A DNA stretch of 64,000 nucleotides, taken from NCBI GenBank assembly GCA_030704615.1, contig CM060734.1:28226042-28290041 (forward strand), written 5' to 3'. The notes below the pieces were generated by a model. The model was not told the origin of the DNA. It made no database searches and saw nothing but the letters and a program-made list of their open reading frames with translations. A program made the position numbers and the translations under genes. Source of the stretch: Takakia lepidozioides. Taxonomy: Eukaryota > Streptophyta > Takakiopsida > Takakiales > Takakiaceae. The first letter of the stretch is position 1. Every line of letters starts with the position of its first letter. This document shows positions 1 to 10,698 of this stretch, in pieces.

Positions 1-107
1 ATCTGCCATAAGCCGCCGCACCTGATTTTCCTTTCGGAGCACCGGGTGCCATCTTGACGTGTGTAGGCCCTCCCTTCGATTTCCATGTTCCATTGTCATC
101 GCGTGGC

Positions 108-995
108 CTATCCCACTTCTTTTCCGGTCGGAAGGAGTAACCCTCCCGCCGGGTATTCTTGTGGTTCAGCTCCGTACCGCCGTCTTTTGCCCCTAGGGAC
201 ATCCGAGAAACATTCAGCCCTTTCAATTGCCTCGTTCAAAGTCTTAGGTGGCTTCTCCTCCAACTTCCGCCTGGCCCATGGGGCCACTCCCGCCACAAAG
301 TTTAAGACCATTTCTGGTTCTGCCATATCCGCGACTTCGAGCAACAACACATTGAAAGCCTGAACATATCCCCGAATGTCATCCGTTTGCTTCAAATTCC
401 TCATCTTGTCCCGGGCAAGCCAGGATGCGTTGAGGGGCACAAACTTTCTTTTCATAAGTTCCTTGAACCCACTCCAGCTTAAGGTTTCTGGGTTTGGACC
501 TTGGTCATGAAGGCGTTTCTGCCACCATTGTTGAGCATAGCCTCTCAAATAGGTGGGAGCCACTCCCACCCGATCCTCGTCACTCAACTTGGCCGCCCGG
601 AAGTACTGCTCTAGCTCCAAGAGCCAGGTGTTGAGTGCCTTCCAATTTTGGACGCCCTTGAAGGTGCCGGGTTCCTTAGGCTTCACATTAAACTTTGCCT
701 TAGTGGAAGTGACATTAGCCGCCCTCAACACGTCTTTTAACGTCCCACCAAACTGCACCAACAACCCTTCCCAAAAGGCTGCTGGCATGGGAGACATCTG
801 TTGGTCTGGCGGAGCCTCTGGGAAGTCCTCGGGCTTCGACTCCCAAAATTCCTCCTGTTCTTGAGCGGCCTCGCTTTCAGAAGCATGAATCACCTCTTCC
901 AATTGCCGCTTCGGTGACACGTCGCCCCCACAGGGCTCACTTGGATCATCATCTTTCGGGCCGTTCTGCTTTCGTTTTGTCTTGCCCGACCCCAT
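108..995 (-). CDS. gag: Gag capsid polyprotein of Ty3/gypsy element A
   Basis: This is an intact frame of about 295 residues from the ATG at 995; the frame is open further upstream, but only through the primer-binding site. The N-terminal third is acidic, with Lys and Glu runs. From roughly residue 120 to 270 it resembles the retrotransposon Gag (capsid) domain: a conserved-type WLLELEQYF stretch, an AQQWWQKRL segment, then FKELMKRKF and alternating helices. It would form the virus-like particle that packages element RNA. No CCHC zinc knuckle is visible before the stop at 108, so the nucleocapsid part is either absent or in a downstream frame left of this ORF. The tail is basic (RGKRRRYG), which could bind RNA. 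No inactivating lesion is seen in this frame. Confidence 0.88.
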   Translation of the reverse strand: MGSGKTKRKQNGPKDDDPSEPCGGDVSPKRQLEEVIHASESEAAQEQEEFWESKPEDFPEAPPDQQMSPMPAAFWEGLLVQFGGTLKDVLRAANVTSTKAKFNVKPKEPGTFKGVQNWKALNTWLLELEQYFRAAKLSDEDRVGVAPTYLRGYAQQWWQKRLHDQGPNPETLSWSGFKELMKRKFVPLNASWLARDKMRNLKQTDDIRGYVQAFNVLLLEVADMAEPEMVLNFVAGVAPWARRKLEEKPPKTLNEAIERAECFSDVPRGKRRRYGAEPQEYPAGGLLLPTGKEVG

Positions 996-1036
996 GATGA
1001 AGCCGATCTCAAGGACGATCGCGTACTGAGCTCTAA

Positions 1037-1048
1037 GCTCTGATACCA
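1037..1048 (-). other. Primer-binding site for initiator methionine tRNA
   Basis: The minus strand reads TGGTATCAGAGC two bases inside the LTR edge. This is the classic plant retrotransposon sequence complementary to the 3' end of tRNA-iMet, used to prime minus-strand DNA synthesis. It fixes both the LTR boundary at 1051 and the orientation of the element. Confidence 0.92.
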
Positions 1049-1050
1049 AG

Positions 1051-1796
1051 TGTCGCGCACCTCACTTTGGTAAGCTCCCCTTCAAGTCATAGTTACTCGC
1101 TTTGATGCGCGCGCCTAACTCCCAAACTGGCCGCCGGGCCAACTCGGAGCTTTGGCTGCTCATCAGGACTTTAATGGTCCCCCTTTGCTTTAATGGTCCC
1201 CCTTTGCTCCTCCACAAGACCGTCGCTCACTTTGGGCCTAGTGGAAATTCCTTTTGGTTGTTGGCAGTCCAGAACAACTCCCCACACCTTGGTCGCTTTC
1301 CGGCTCGCACGCTTACTCACTAGTTTTTGGTCACCAACGGGCTTGTACCGTTCTTGGGGTTACTACTCCCTATATATACTTCTGTGACTGTCCGCGGGGG
1401 TTTCACAAACAACCCAGTCATTTTATGGCGAACCACCACGAAGACCCTCGATTCCCGGTGATGAGTCGCGGTGAGTCTTGGCCCACCCACCACGGCCCCA
1501 TTGGACCGTGATGAGTCCCAAGACTCCCCACGACTCCCACCACAAGGTCTCCGCCCCATGGTGAGTCCTATGCCACCCCCACTAAGACCCACTAAGCTAC
1601 CACCACCCCTCGTGGAACCACCCCCACCGCAACCCGGTGTGCGGGGCTCTACCTAGTGAGCGCCTCCGCCTCCTTGAGTGCCTTGGGCACTCAAGGGTGC
1701 TTCATCCCCCGTACCTATTGTTGCCACTGTCCCCACCACAAGGGCAGCCCCTCTTCTGTCCCGACCCCCTTACCCTCAAGGTAAAGGGCCGCGACA
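1051..1796 (-). repeat. 5' LTR of element A
   Basis: The 746-bp LTR on the minus strand starts TGTCGCGG and ends GCGCGACA, giving TG...CA ends inside a short inverted repeat. It aligns by eye along its length with the LTRs at 10699-11406 and 26080-26808. Shared landmarks are a hairpin with arms CCTTGAGTGCC and GGCACTCAAGG near the start, clustered ACTCAYC motifs in the middle, and a TATA box. Confidence 0.9.
1369..1378 (-). promoter_or_regulatory. LTR promoter TATA box
   Basis: The minus strand reads TATATATAGG within an identical surrounding block in all three LTR copies. It is the probable Pol II core promoter of element A. Confidence 0.6.
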
Positions 1797-2609
1797 TAGT
1801 ACCACCCCTAGGCAGAAAGTGGAAAGGCTCAGGCCGAGAGCGGTGCCTCTCCAGAAACGCATCGATTTCTCCCCTCGGCTCTGGCCACCTATTCGTTGTT
1901 CCTTTGGATGCTAGCCTGCGGAGGACAAGCTGGAACCAATCGCACTTGAGGCATGCTACCTCTGTGTTTGCAACCCCTTCTCGCAAAGATATAGCCTTGT
2001 AGAGCAGCACCGATGCCAGCTGCATGCCCTTGCCGTCACTTGTGCCTGCCCATTGGTTAATCCGAGCAGATCGACTTCTTCGCTCAATCTGGAGGTTTTG
2101 TAGGGCTTGGGTAAAATGTCCCGCCTCTGGGTTGTCCTCCCTGTCAGCACCATCTGTCTCATCGACACCCTCCACACCTGTGTTGTCTGCCCGCCTTCTG
2201 CCTGGGGGGGTGTCCTGCATTGTGGTGCCTGTCTTCTTGGGTTTCTGTTTCCTTTTTCTCTGTTTCTTCATGGCCACCGCACCTTGAAGAGTTGTATTAG
2301 CTTGTTCAAGGTGTGCGGCAGCTACCACTGTGGCCTCCTCGGCACCTTCCTCCGTGAATGGCTCCATGTGTGGGGGTGCCGGTAGCTCCTTCTTCGTGTA
2401 CTTCTTGTACAAATCCACCTCCCCGTCAGGAATGACATTGGGTGGCAAGTCCAACCACCAGTAGCAGGGCAGATGTGTGACTTTCACGTACTTGCCTAAC
2501 TAGTGCCTGCCGTTGTACATTGTGCAGTCAGACCGGAGGCTAGCTCACTGCGACACTGGCTGACATACACCTGATATGCTTGTTGGCGAGCAAATAAAAG
2601 TTTATGTGC
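1797..2609 (-). pseudogene. Unrecognised protein family, copy 1 (truncated by LTR A)
   Basis: I do not recognise this family. The frame begins after a splice acceptor (CTGCTACAG) at 2610 and continues to the LTR at 1796. It aligns clearly with 4510-5302 on the opposite strand: NFYLLANKHI, then WWLDLPPN, YKKYT, MEPFTEEGAEEA, a Lys/Arg-rich RKRKQKPKK stretch, PPGRR, GVDETDGA, and a C-terminal half with LASVLLYKAI, LREGVANT and WPEPRGEID. The middle is charged and probably disordered or nuclear. One in-frame TAG (2500-2502) lies near the start, and the C-terminus is lost to the retrotransposon. Conservation of the reading frame and of the acceptor between the two copies supports a real gene family. 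Function is unknown. Confidence 0.55.
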
Positions 2610-2689
2610 CTGTAGCAGTGCATCAAAACTCTTAATCAGGACGGACATTTAGTGTGTTGGCAATGAGATAGAATTAACTTTCAAACCCC

Positions 2690-2990
2690 CGGGAAGTAGT
2701 CGTTGCCCCTATCCAGTATTCGCCAGCGACTATGACACCTAATGATCCAAACCCTGTGTCATAGTCGGTGCCGACTATGACTCCCAACTGTGAGTTCGTC
2801 TGACTGCCAACCGGGACCCTTCCGGAAGTCGTTGCCGACTATGACGCATCGCTACCCCAGCCAGTCGGTGCCGACTATGTCTACCATGTCTCCCCCCTCT
2901 AGTAGTCGTCGCCGACCATTACACTACAGACCAAGACCGCCGACTATTACTATGACTGCCGACTATAACATGCATTTGCTATAGATGTTA
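2690..2990. repeat. Short array of palindromic units, core GTCGGTGCCGAC
   Basis: Five to six irregularly spaced units each carry an inverted repeat related to CATAGTCGG-TG-CCGACTATG. That unit is perfect at 2760-2779; others lie near 2697-2740, 2823-2846, 2861-2880, 2903-2925 and 2938-2970. Linkers are C-rich and variable. A half unit (GGTACCGACTATGAC) recurs near 5310 just past family copy 2, so the repeat may travel with that family. Confidence 0.7.
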
Positions 2991-3075
2991 GTATGCCCAC
3001 TACGAGTTTGTGCACCATTTGCTCTGTGACATTTGCCAAACCCATATGGGATGGCAATGGCAAGAATGTACAAAC

Positions 3076-3365
3076 CTGTAAACGAGCCTCTGGGCCAGTA
3101 AAGATCCACCAGGCTGCTTGGTAATCGGCCAACTTTGGCCAGGCCCATCCTTCATCTCGCATCAAAACAACTCCTTCCAGTACTTGATGCGGAAATCATA
3201 CCTAGGGTGCGTTCGAAGAGCCGGATTCCAGTTGGCGTTTGTTGGTGATAATAGCTGTGAGGGAGCGGAGCGCCGTGAGGTGGATTGCTTTGAAACTGTG
3301 GATAGGGAGGATGGGGATGTTGAAGTTGTCGTGTATGTCATTGATACAAGCGTTATGAATGCCAC
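3076..3365 (-). pseudogene. Exon remnant of an unrecognised gene
   Basis: The minus strand shows two adjoining open frames: one ending in YDFRIKYWKELF, the other starting MRDEGWAWPKLADY and continuing AAWWIFTGPEARLQ. They join into one plausible protein if a single base is added or lost near 3163. The second ends at a good splice donor (TTTACAG followed by GTTTGT) at 3076. Rich aromatic content and the splice site argue for a former coding exon. No family is recognised, and it may be part of the same gene as 3596-4160. Confidence 0.35.
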
Positions 3366-3595
3366 CTCGAGTATCGGCGGTGATGACGGTTAATGGGCCG
3401 GTTTTCCAGCCACGCCGTCAGATTGCAAGGATAAGCGGGGCATATTTTTGTCATTTTTCTAGGATCGAGTCATTGGGATATCGATCATGGCAAAATGTAA
3501 AATCGATGAAGTGAATAGTGATTTGTGGGCATGGTGAGGTGGGAGGCAGGGTGTTAATGGGTAGGCCCTGCGCAAGGAGTATGTCCGGGCAAAGC

Positions 3596-4160
3596 CTAGC
3601 AGGGCAGGAACATGGTGATCGGGTACATATGAATGGTAGTAGCCATGGTGGTACAGTGTGGTCTGGTGGCCGACCTTGGGAGGGTGGTTATCTCAAATAG
3701 AAACCCAGTTCCTAGAGTAGGATCGCAAATAGAAGAATACTTGGCAATTTTTGTGTACCACTTCGTCCTGTGTACTTGGAAAATGCTCGCAAGCTTCTTT
3801 CGGATGAGCTCGGTGTTTTCAGCGGTGGGAGGCAAGTGAGCATGGGCATCCAAACAGGTGTTTCTAATTCTATGGAATCCCTCCTGACCCATATACTCTA
3901 TGAGGGCGTCCCGCAACATAGTCATCCAGTTCCTATCCCGTAAACGTCTGGTGGAAGAGTTGTTTCGTACTGCTCAACAAGTGTTGTTGCATACTTCTGG
4001 AAGTAGAATAGCTTGTGTGGAAGTTCATTGGACAAATTTCCTCGATCTGTAATGCTGCAAAACGCACAGTACATGGTTTTTTAGTCAGCATGGACCTCAT
4101 GGAAAATTGTCTCCAAACCTTGAAGCACCTCTGCATGGTTCTTGAGCAGATTGTGGGCTG
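3596..4160 (-). pseudogene. Exon remnants of an unrecognised gene (related to 19348-20129)
   Basis: On the minus strand a continuous frame from about 4160 contains one TAA stop and then shifts by one base near 3928 into a second frame. Together they give about 150 sensible residues, including LETIFHEVHAD, a CAFC cysteine pair, HKLFYFQKYA, then EYMGQEGFHRI and KIAKYSSICDPTLG. The last motif resembles MKYVVIADPALG at 19348-19863, with a similar upstream spacing of basic residues. I infer that both derive from one gene family present in at least two decayed copies. The function is not recognised. Confidence 0.42.
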
Positions 4161-4509
4161 AATGGCACGTCAATCACTGCACCAAACTGCCATAGTCGGC
4201 TCCACAGAGGTCAGCTGGCTTCTTAATTGATACCTAGGCGACACCCCCACTAAGAAATCTCAACAAATTGACGCAAGCCTACTCCCACAATACCCTCCCT
4301 CCAGACATCCTCAAACTCCTCATCACCTCATTTCAGTTAACACACTCATATTACTCCAGCCCACTCACCTGCCCCCTTGAGCTTTTTTTGTACGACAGTA
4401 GGTTTGAAGATTCTTCGTAATTCCATCAATTTTGGTTTCTACAAAAGTTGAGGTCATGGTGGAGTGCGGAGGTTCGGTACATTAACACGTGTCTCGTGCA
4501 ATTTTGTAG

Positions 4510-5302
4510 GTACCTCAACTTCTACTTGCTCGCCAACAAGCACATAAATTGTATGTCGGCCATGGTCACACAGTGGGCTAGTCAGCAGGGTGACTGCACA
4601 ATGTACAACGGAAGGCAGATGGGCCTGTACATGAAAGCCTCACATCTGTCGTGCTTTTGGTGGCTCGACTTGCAACCGAATATTATTCATGATGAGGAGG
4701 CCGAAGTGTACAAGAAGTACACGAATCACGAACTAGAGGCACCAACAAACATGGAGCCCTTGATGGAGGAAGGTGCCGAGGAGGCCGCCGACGTAGCTGC
4801 AGCCCAAATTGAACAAGCCAACACTGCTCTACAGGCTGCAGTGGCAACAAAAATATAGCGGAAAAGGAAACAGAAACCTAAGAAAAATGCCGCCACAGTG
4901 GAAGACACCCCCCCAGGCAGAAGGCATGGAGGCAACACTAGTGTGGAGGGTGTGGATGAGACAGATGGTGCAAACAGGCATGACAACGCAGCCTATGGAA
5001 ATTTTACCCAAGCCTTGCATAATTTTCAGGTGGAGCGGAGGAACAGGTCTGCTTAGATCTTGACATTCGGGGCAGGAGGCAATGCGGGCATGATGTTACA
5101 GCTTGCATCTGTGTTGCTGTACGAAGCGATAGCTTTGCGAGAGGGGGTTGCAAACACAAAGGTAACATGCCTCAAGTGCGGTTGGTTCCAATTTGTCATC
5201 CGGAGGTTGGCCACAAAAGGGTCGTCCACTCAGTGGCCGGAGCCCAGGGGCGAAATTGACTCATTGCACCGGCAACATGCCTGGCCCCATCCCTATTGGT
5301 AA
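4510..5302 (+). pseudogene. Unrecognised protein family, copy 2 (inverted relative to copy 1)
   Basis: The exon begins after the acceptor TTTTGTAG at 4509 with YLNFYLLANKH, matching copy 1 exactly at the splice junction. Domain order is the same: WWLDL, YKKYT, MEP...EEGAEEAA, a Lys/Arg cluster, PPGRR, VEGVDETDGA, LASVLLYEAI, LREGVANT, WPEPRGEID. Two TAG stops (4856-4858 and 5054-5056) and a few single-base shifts break the frame, so it is not functional. Copies 1 and 2 lie about 1.9 kb apart in opposite orientation with a palindromic array and other gene debris between them. A Cys-x-x-Cys pair (TCLKCGW) is conserved in the C-terminal half. Confidence 0.55.
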
Positions 5303-5548
5303 TCATTGGTACCGACTATGACTTTGGCGTCTATTGCAAGCTCGTCTTGTGTCAAAGGCATACCGGGGAGTAACTTACACTTCACATATTAAACCTTTGA
5401 AACATTCCAAGCACAAACTTATTGACAAACGTTACAAATGAACAGGGTATCGCCATCTCCTTTGAGCACAGGGCACATGCCGAGGAACATAACGAGCTAT
5501 CTATAGTAACGCAGTACAACATACCCATTGTGGAGACGAGTGTCGGAG

Positions 5549-6240
5549 TCACAGTGGAGAATTGCAAGGACATTGCCGGCATTTCAAGGGAAGTGATGCG
5601 CCATCCGGGTGGATACGAGAGCACGCTGTGGTGAGATGATTCGGAGGAACCCATGCGATGTTGTACCTGCACCTTGTTTCAGCGGCAGATTTTTTACTCC
5701 CAAATTTTCTCACGCCACAACGCAGACGTTTTGGTTCTGTAGGCACGACATAATGACTTGTGTATTTGGCAAGCCCAAGTACGGGATTCAGGGATGTCGG
5801 AGCCTCCGGGCGTCCACCTGTGGTTGGCCAGCTTCTCCAGATTGCAGGGGAATTTGATTGAGGCAAATCCACTTTTTCTTTATAAGTTTGAATGGCCCCG
5901 CAGGGCCAATGCATCTCCAGATTTCAATCTCTGTCTTTGCATCCCCCTTGCAAAAAATCACAAGGCACCCTTTCTCTTTCAATAGGGAGGATGCCAGTGC
6001 CAGTGCATGAGGTACTATATCCTTGCTCTTGTTGTTCCAACTCGCAACAACATTGTCTCGGCCAGTGCCTTTCATGACTTGCCCATCGGGGAGGTCAATC
6101 AAAACCAAGTCCGCCCCTGCTTTTGTTCCCCTGGGCAAACGGTGTAGAGGGTCAGTGGGTACGTGCCTCTCAACTCCTTCGAGGTGGTCATCCTCCGTGT
6201 CTGACTCGTGCTCTTCATAAAACTTTGTGATATCCAGAAG
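5549..6240 (-). pseudogene. Methyltransferase-like pseudogene (tentative)
   Basis: The minus frame runs from an acidic stretch (YEEHESDTEDD) into ADLVLIDLPDG, an aromatic/basic segment, then SSLLKEKGCLVIFCKGD. This pattern (hydrophobic strand, D-L-P-x-G loop, helix, then an L-K-x-x-G hydrophobic strand) resembles the motif IV to motif V region of amino-type nucleic-acid methyltransferases, where DPPY or DPPF is usual. Here the loop is DLPD, so catalysis would be doubtful even if intact. Downstream, a second frame from about 5800 continues with PTEPKRLRCGVRKFGSKK and an AWVPPNH motif, implying a frameshift. Alternatives are an unrelated Rossmann-like protein or a chance resemblance. Confidence 0.35.
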
Positions 6241-6385
6241 TCCATAATGTGGTTAAAAGATATTACTTTAATATTGCCTGTCTCATTCCTGGAGTTTTGG
6301 GGTGCATTTCATTACACTGCAAAACAAAGTCTAATGCATAAAAATGCAATTGCAAATATCCATATGGTGGATTCCCTTTGCCCCA

Positions 6386-6727
6386 TCAATGATTTCTGGA
6401 ATCCCGGCGGAGGAGTTTGTGCAGCTCGTTCACGCTCAACGCTGGTGCATGAACAAAGTCATCAATACTCAAGTTCATCCTCAACCTCTTCAGGTAAATG
6501 TAATATAGATGCTAATACTTTGTCCCCTTCTTTGCTTCCATCAACGAGAAGTCCGTACAATTGCAGGTCGGCTCCACTCCGATTGTAATTGTGTATATGT
6601 CGTTGCGTACAGCTGAGCCGGCCGTTGCCATCCGATAAACACGCCCAAGGCCGGGTGCGGGTACGTCCACGGAGCTCTGAATAGTGCAAGCCATCCCAAG
6701 AGCATTGGCAATCCAAGTCTCATTCAA
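6386..6727 (-). pseudogene. SWIM zinc-finger protein, decayed copy
   Basis: The minus frame carries DVPAPGLGRVYRM, a CNCTDF motif, KKGTK, then after a TAG stop HLYYIYLKRL and LSVNELHKLLRRDS. It aligns from end to end with the intact copy at 21450-21932, which reads DVPAPRFGSVYTL, CTCPDF, CKHLYFIFL and LTVNEVAKLL. In this copy the Cys of the second zinc pair is missing and replaced by a short deletion and stop, so the finger cannot fold. SWIM fingers (CxC...CxH) bind DNA or protein and are common at the C-terminus of MULE-type transposases and related plant proteins. A transposon origin is possible but unproven. Confidence 0.6.
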
Positions 6728-7165
6728 CTTGTTGGGAGGGTGTCGTCACTTCACTCTTTCGAATCGCATTGTGGGATGTGCAGAATTGTCCAATCCGTCT
6801 CTACTGGACCTCGCAGTCTGCAATGGCTGGGTCTGAGGAACTGGAAATGGGTGGACCGGGACGTCTGTGCGTTGCACCATTCGAAATCCTGCTACAGTTA
6901 GAGCATCCGCCTAATTCTGAGAGAGGTTGCAACCCGGTGCAACCTCTCCGCCATGAATCCTCTCCGCTGACGAGACCTCCTAAGGCAATATTACGGGACC
7001 ACGAGGGAGAGTGCGAGTATTCTTGTCAGCTCGCCATGAATCCTCTTCTACGCCAGGTGCCTCGTCAAGTCTTCGTCTCATTGGACGGGTGTGAACATCT
7101 CCTTCCAAGTGTTGGCCTCTTCGAAGCGATGGCGTGTCTCGAAGGCCCTCTCGCAAGGCTGCTGC

Positions 7166-7795
7166 TCACTTCCGAGGATTCTTCGATTTGGAGGCAGTCC
7201 GCATCAGCATTTCTTGCCTGTCTGGCCCCAAGCCCCATTGTTTCCCTTTCAAGAACTTGTTGTACCTGCATTGCTGCATAATTGACCTGACAATGTCCTC
7301 CGTTGTGGCAGTGAGGATGTCCACCAGATGCGCTGCAGAGGAGGCACGCCAGGAAGAATGTACTGATTCGGCCATGTTTGTTGTCAGCATGTTGGTGTCG
7401 GAGTCCAAACACATTTCCTGCACATGCACATTCTGAGGTTACAAGCAAGTTACAAATAATGACTAGCATAATATTGAACTGGACGTGAATTCGTCCAACT
7501 CACCTCAAGCATATAGTCGCCGAACTGGAGGAAACGATAATGCCACCATGCTAGCCAACTGACCATTGCTCCCTCGACTGATTTCTTTACAGCACCTGAC
7601 GTTGTCCACCAAGCCCGTATACATGCAAACTGTGTCTCTGCATCATCCAAGGTGGGAGCACGCTTCCACGCAAGACACATGTAATGGTGCTCCTCTCTGA
7701 ATTCTGGCACCACGAGCTTGGTTGTGTACTGCAACAAGCTCTGCAGAAAATGGAACCCACAAGATCTCTTCACTGCAAGCCCAACATCGCGGCTT
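7166..7795 (-). pseudogene. Spliced gene fragment with NMAESVHSSW motif, cut by retrotransposon B
   Basis: Two minus-strand exons are supported: about 7795-7504 (FREEHHYMCLAWKR ... WWHYRFLQFGDYML) and 7432 down to about 7166, joined by a 71-bp intron with donor GAG|GTGAGT and acceptor CCTCAG. The second exon contains TNMAESVHSSWRAS, reminiscent of T-N-N-A-E-S-x-H stretches in some DNA-transposase and plant transposon proteins, then an LKGKQWG segment. The first exon ends abruptly where element B begins (about 7796). The minus-strand reading frame at 11407-11769, on the far side of B, may be the upstream part of the same gene. No confident family assignment. Confidence 0.42.
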
Positions 7796-9851
7796 GGAAA
7801 TACCCCTTACCAACGCTCGCAGAAGAGCTTTCACCAAGATCGCGGGGCCGCTGTCAGACCTTCTGTGTAAGTCCAAGGTCTGGGTATGGAACACTTTTTG
7901 TAGCCAAGCTTTTGCCAAGTTGAAGCAGCGGATGGCGGAAGCTCCGGTCCTGAAAATCCCGGAGTTCGACCGTCCATTTGAGATTCATATAGATGCGTCG
8001 GACTTCGCAATTGGGGGTGTACTCATGCAGGATGGACATCCAGTGGCTAACGAAAGTAAGAAACTGAATGAAGTGGAGCAACGGTGGCCTACGCACGAGA
8101 AAGAAATGAAGGCAGTGGTGCATTGCCTTGAGCTTTGGTGCCACTATGTTGGTTCCAACCCGGTGAAGGTGTTCACGGACAATGTCACGGTGAAGTATTT
8201 TGCCACGTAGCCTAAGTTGTCCCCAAAACAACTTAGGTGGCAAGACATTTTGGCGGTGTTTGACATGGATATTTAGTACAAACCTGGACGGGACAATGTG
8301 GTGGCTGATGCTTTAAGTAAAAAGCAGCAGCTCATGTTGGTGTACAGGGGCGAGACGGCGCTCCAAAGGAAGATCCGGAAGGCTTACCGGAAGGATGAGA
8401 TGGCGAAGTCCGTGATGCGGGACTTGAGGATGGGGGTTAAATCGTAGTTCCACTTGCACAATGGACTGCTTCGGTACAAGCAAAAGTGTCTCTGTGCCGA
8501 AGGGAGGAATCAAATATAGTCTCTTGAGAGAATGCCAAGATGGCCCGCTTGCGGGCCACGGCGGAGCCAAGCGCACCCGACACTCTTGAAGAAAGAGTAT
8601 TTCTGGCCCAAACTGAGGGAGGAGGCTGAGGAGTATGTCAAGACATGCATCACATGCCAACAAAACCGGAGCGAGTACAAAAAGCAAGCGGGGCTGTTAC
8701 AACCCTTGCCGATTCCAGAGGGGTCTTGGGAAAGTGTCTCGATGGATTTCATGACTGCTATGCCGCTGTCAAAAGGATTTGATTCGATCATGGTGGTGGT
8801 GGATAGATATAGTAAAATGGGCCATTTCATCCCCACCAAGGAGACGGCAACGGCGCAGGAGACGGGGAGATTTTACTTCGCCAACGTCTTCAAGCATCTT
8901 ATTGTCTCGGACCGCGATCCAAAGTTTATTAGTAAATTTTGGAGGGCACTTTGGAAGAAAATGGGGACGAGGCTCAAAATGAGCACCGCCTTCCGACCTA
9001 CGACGGACGGCCAAACGGAAAGGATGAATTCCATGGTGAAGCAGATCTTGCGGAATTACGTGTCGGCAGACCAATCGGACTGGGTGGAGCACTAGGATGC
9101 GGCAGAGTTCTGTTATAATAACACAAAACACTCCGCAATGGGAATTTCCCCTTTGGTATTGGTCTATGGAAAAACACCTCTGGTGCCGACAAGTTGGGCC
9201 GCCCAAGACGTTGAGGAACCGGCAGCAGTAGCGGTGCTGGAAGAACGCGAGCGTTTATTGAAGCTCGCAAAGTACAACATTGCCAAAGCTAGGATACGGT
9301 ATGAACGGCAGGCGAATCAGAAGCGGAGGGAAGTTAAGTTTGAGGCAGGCATGGAGGTCTGGTTGAACATCAAGAATTTCCGACTACCTCCGAAAGTGAG
9401 TCCGAAGTTCGTACCTCCGTATGCGGGACCCTTTCGCATCCGGAAGGTTATGAATGAGGATGTATATGAATTGGAGCTGCCGATAAACAACAAGGTGCAT
9501 CCGGTATTCCACGTCTCCCTTTTGAAGCCTTACTTCAAAGATGAAGCGCGTCCGAATCGGCATCAAGTGTTGCGTCCACCACCTGTGCTGTTGAATCATG
9601 AAAATGAACCTGAGTACAAGGTGGAGGCAGTGCTTAAGTCAAGGAGGTTCAAGAATCGAGGAGTATCTCGTGAAATGGAAGGGCTATCATCATGTGGAGG
9701 CATCTTGGGTGGGTGCCTCAGAAATGGGAAACGCATCCGAGGACGTGGTTGCAGCTTTCGAAGGGCGACCTCAAAAGCGGAAGAAGCGTTGATGGGGACA
9801 TCAACCTTGGAGCGTGGGGGAAAAAATGCATGCGTAGTCCGGCTTAGCTAG
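7796..9851 (+). pseudogene. pol: Chromovirus Pol fragment: RT end, RNase H, integrase, chromodomain
   Basis: In order: the end of RT and RNase H (IDASDFAIGGVL, then HEKEMKAVVHCLE and FTDNVTVKY) at 7796-8210; the tether and GRDNVVADALSKK signature to about 8340; the integrase CxxC half finger (CITCQQNR) near 8655; a core domain with SMDFMTAMPL, the DRDPKF region and STAFRPTTDGQTERMN ending at 9095; the remaining core and C-terminal domain GPFRIRKV and HPVFHVSLLKPY at 9138-9600; and a chromodomain (EYKVEAVL, then EYLVKWKGYHHVEASWV) at about 9600-9790. Stops near 8208, 8276, 8445, 8516 and 9093 and a frameshift inside the chromodomain near 9655 make it non-functional. The chromodomain normally guides integration to heterochromatin. 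Confidence 0.88.
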
Positions 9852-10698
9852 CTCAGGAATCCGATTGCAAAAACTTGTGTTGTACAAATTTTGTTATAAA
9901 TGAAATGGTTTCCAAATGTTGTGCTTCCTATTTTGTTTGGAATGGTGATGCATGGTATGGTTAGCTAGTGTGTAGGATGCATGCTAGCTTACAAAAGTGG
10001 GAGAGGTAAATTGGATTAATCGTGTGTTTGCACAGTGCCAAAAATCGGGTGACTCCCATCCAAGGGGCAAGGAAACTTGCGCCTTCTTTGGGAGTTCACG
10101 TGCTAGTGCGCACCTGGCGCACGCGCGTACTATAACTGCGCTACCGAGGGGGTTGCCTTGTAGTGCGGGCTAACGCGGAAGCTACGTGCTTCCGTTCACA
10201 TACTATAATCGTGTAGCCTCGGGACGAAGTCGTAGTGCGGCTTCGGCGTGTTCCCGTACCTCCGGCCAACATTCCAAGGCGGACCCAATTGTAGTGATTG
10301 GGGCGCACGGTTGGTTCAAGGTTATCTTCCTAGTAAAAAAGGGTTCAAGATGAACCCTTGCTCAAGGTGATGCCAAAAGCGGCATCATGAGCGGTCGCAA
10401 GCAATGTTGTTGCAGTAAGGCGATTCGATCCTCAAGGAGGATCGTTCATTGGCCTTGAAGTGGGCCAAGAAGAGTGCACTGGGTGGAGCTTGAGAGGCTC
10501 CACCCTTGGCCGGGACTTGGAGGAAGTCGGCCGAACTAGCTAGTGGAGAGTAGAGTCAAGTGTGGGGTTTGGTTCTTTGCCATGGGACGCCATGGTGCCG
10601 AAACAAACTCATTGATGTTGGACGCCACAACTTGGATGTTCGTTTCTACAAAATGGACAAGTCGATGAGGACATCGACTCCCTGTTGGTAGGGGTGTG
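9852..10698 (+). other. Noncoding 3' region of element B
   Basis: This stretch lies between the chromodomain stop and the 3' LTR. No convincing ORF is seen. It is rich in short CG-containing direct repeats such as TAGTGCGG and TACTATAA. A purine-rich GGTAGGGGTG at about 10686-10696, immediately before the LTR, is the likely polypurine tract. Confidence 0.5.

Larger units (their letters stand above)
1..1796 (-). mobile_element. Ty3/gypsy LTR retrotransposon A (5' portion, runs off the left edge)
   Basis: Read on the minus strand, the order is LTR (1796 to 1051), a two-base gap, a primer-binding site, then a Gag reading frame. This is the canonical 5' end of a plant Ty3/gypsy element. The protease and polymerase part lies beyond position 1 and cannot be judged. 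The LTR belongs to the same family as the LTRs at 10699-11406 and 26080-26808, so the window samples this family three times: a 5' end, a truncated copy with its 3' LTR, and a solo LTR. The element inserted into a pseudogene (1797-2609), whose reading frame stops at the LTR edge. A target-site duplication cannot be tested because the other end is missing. Confidence 0.9.
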
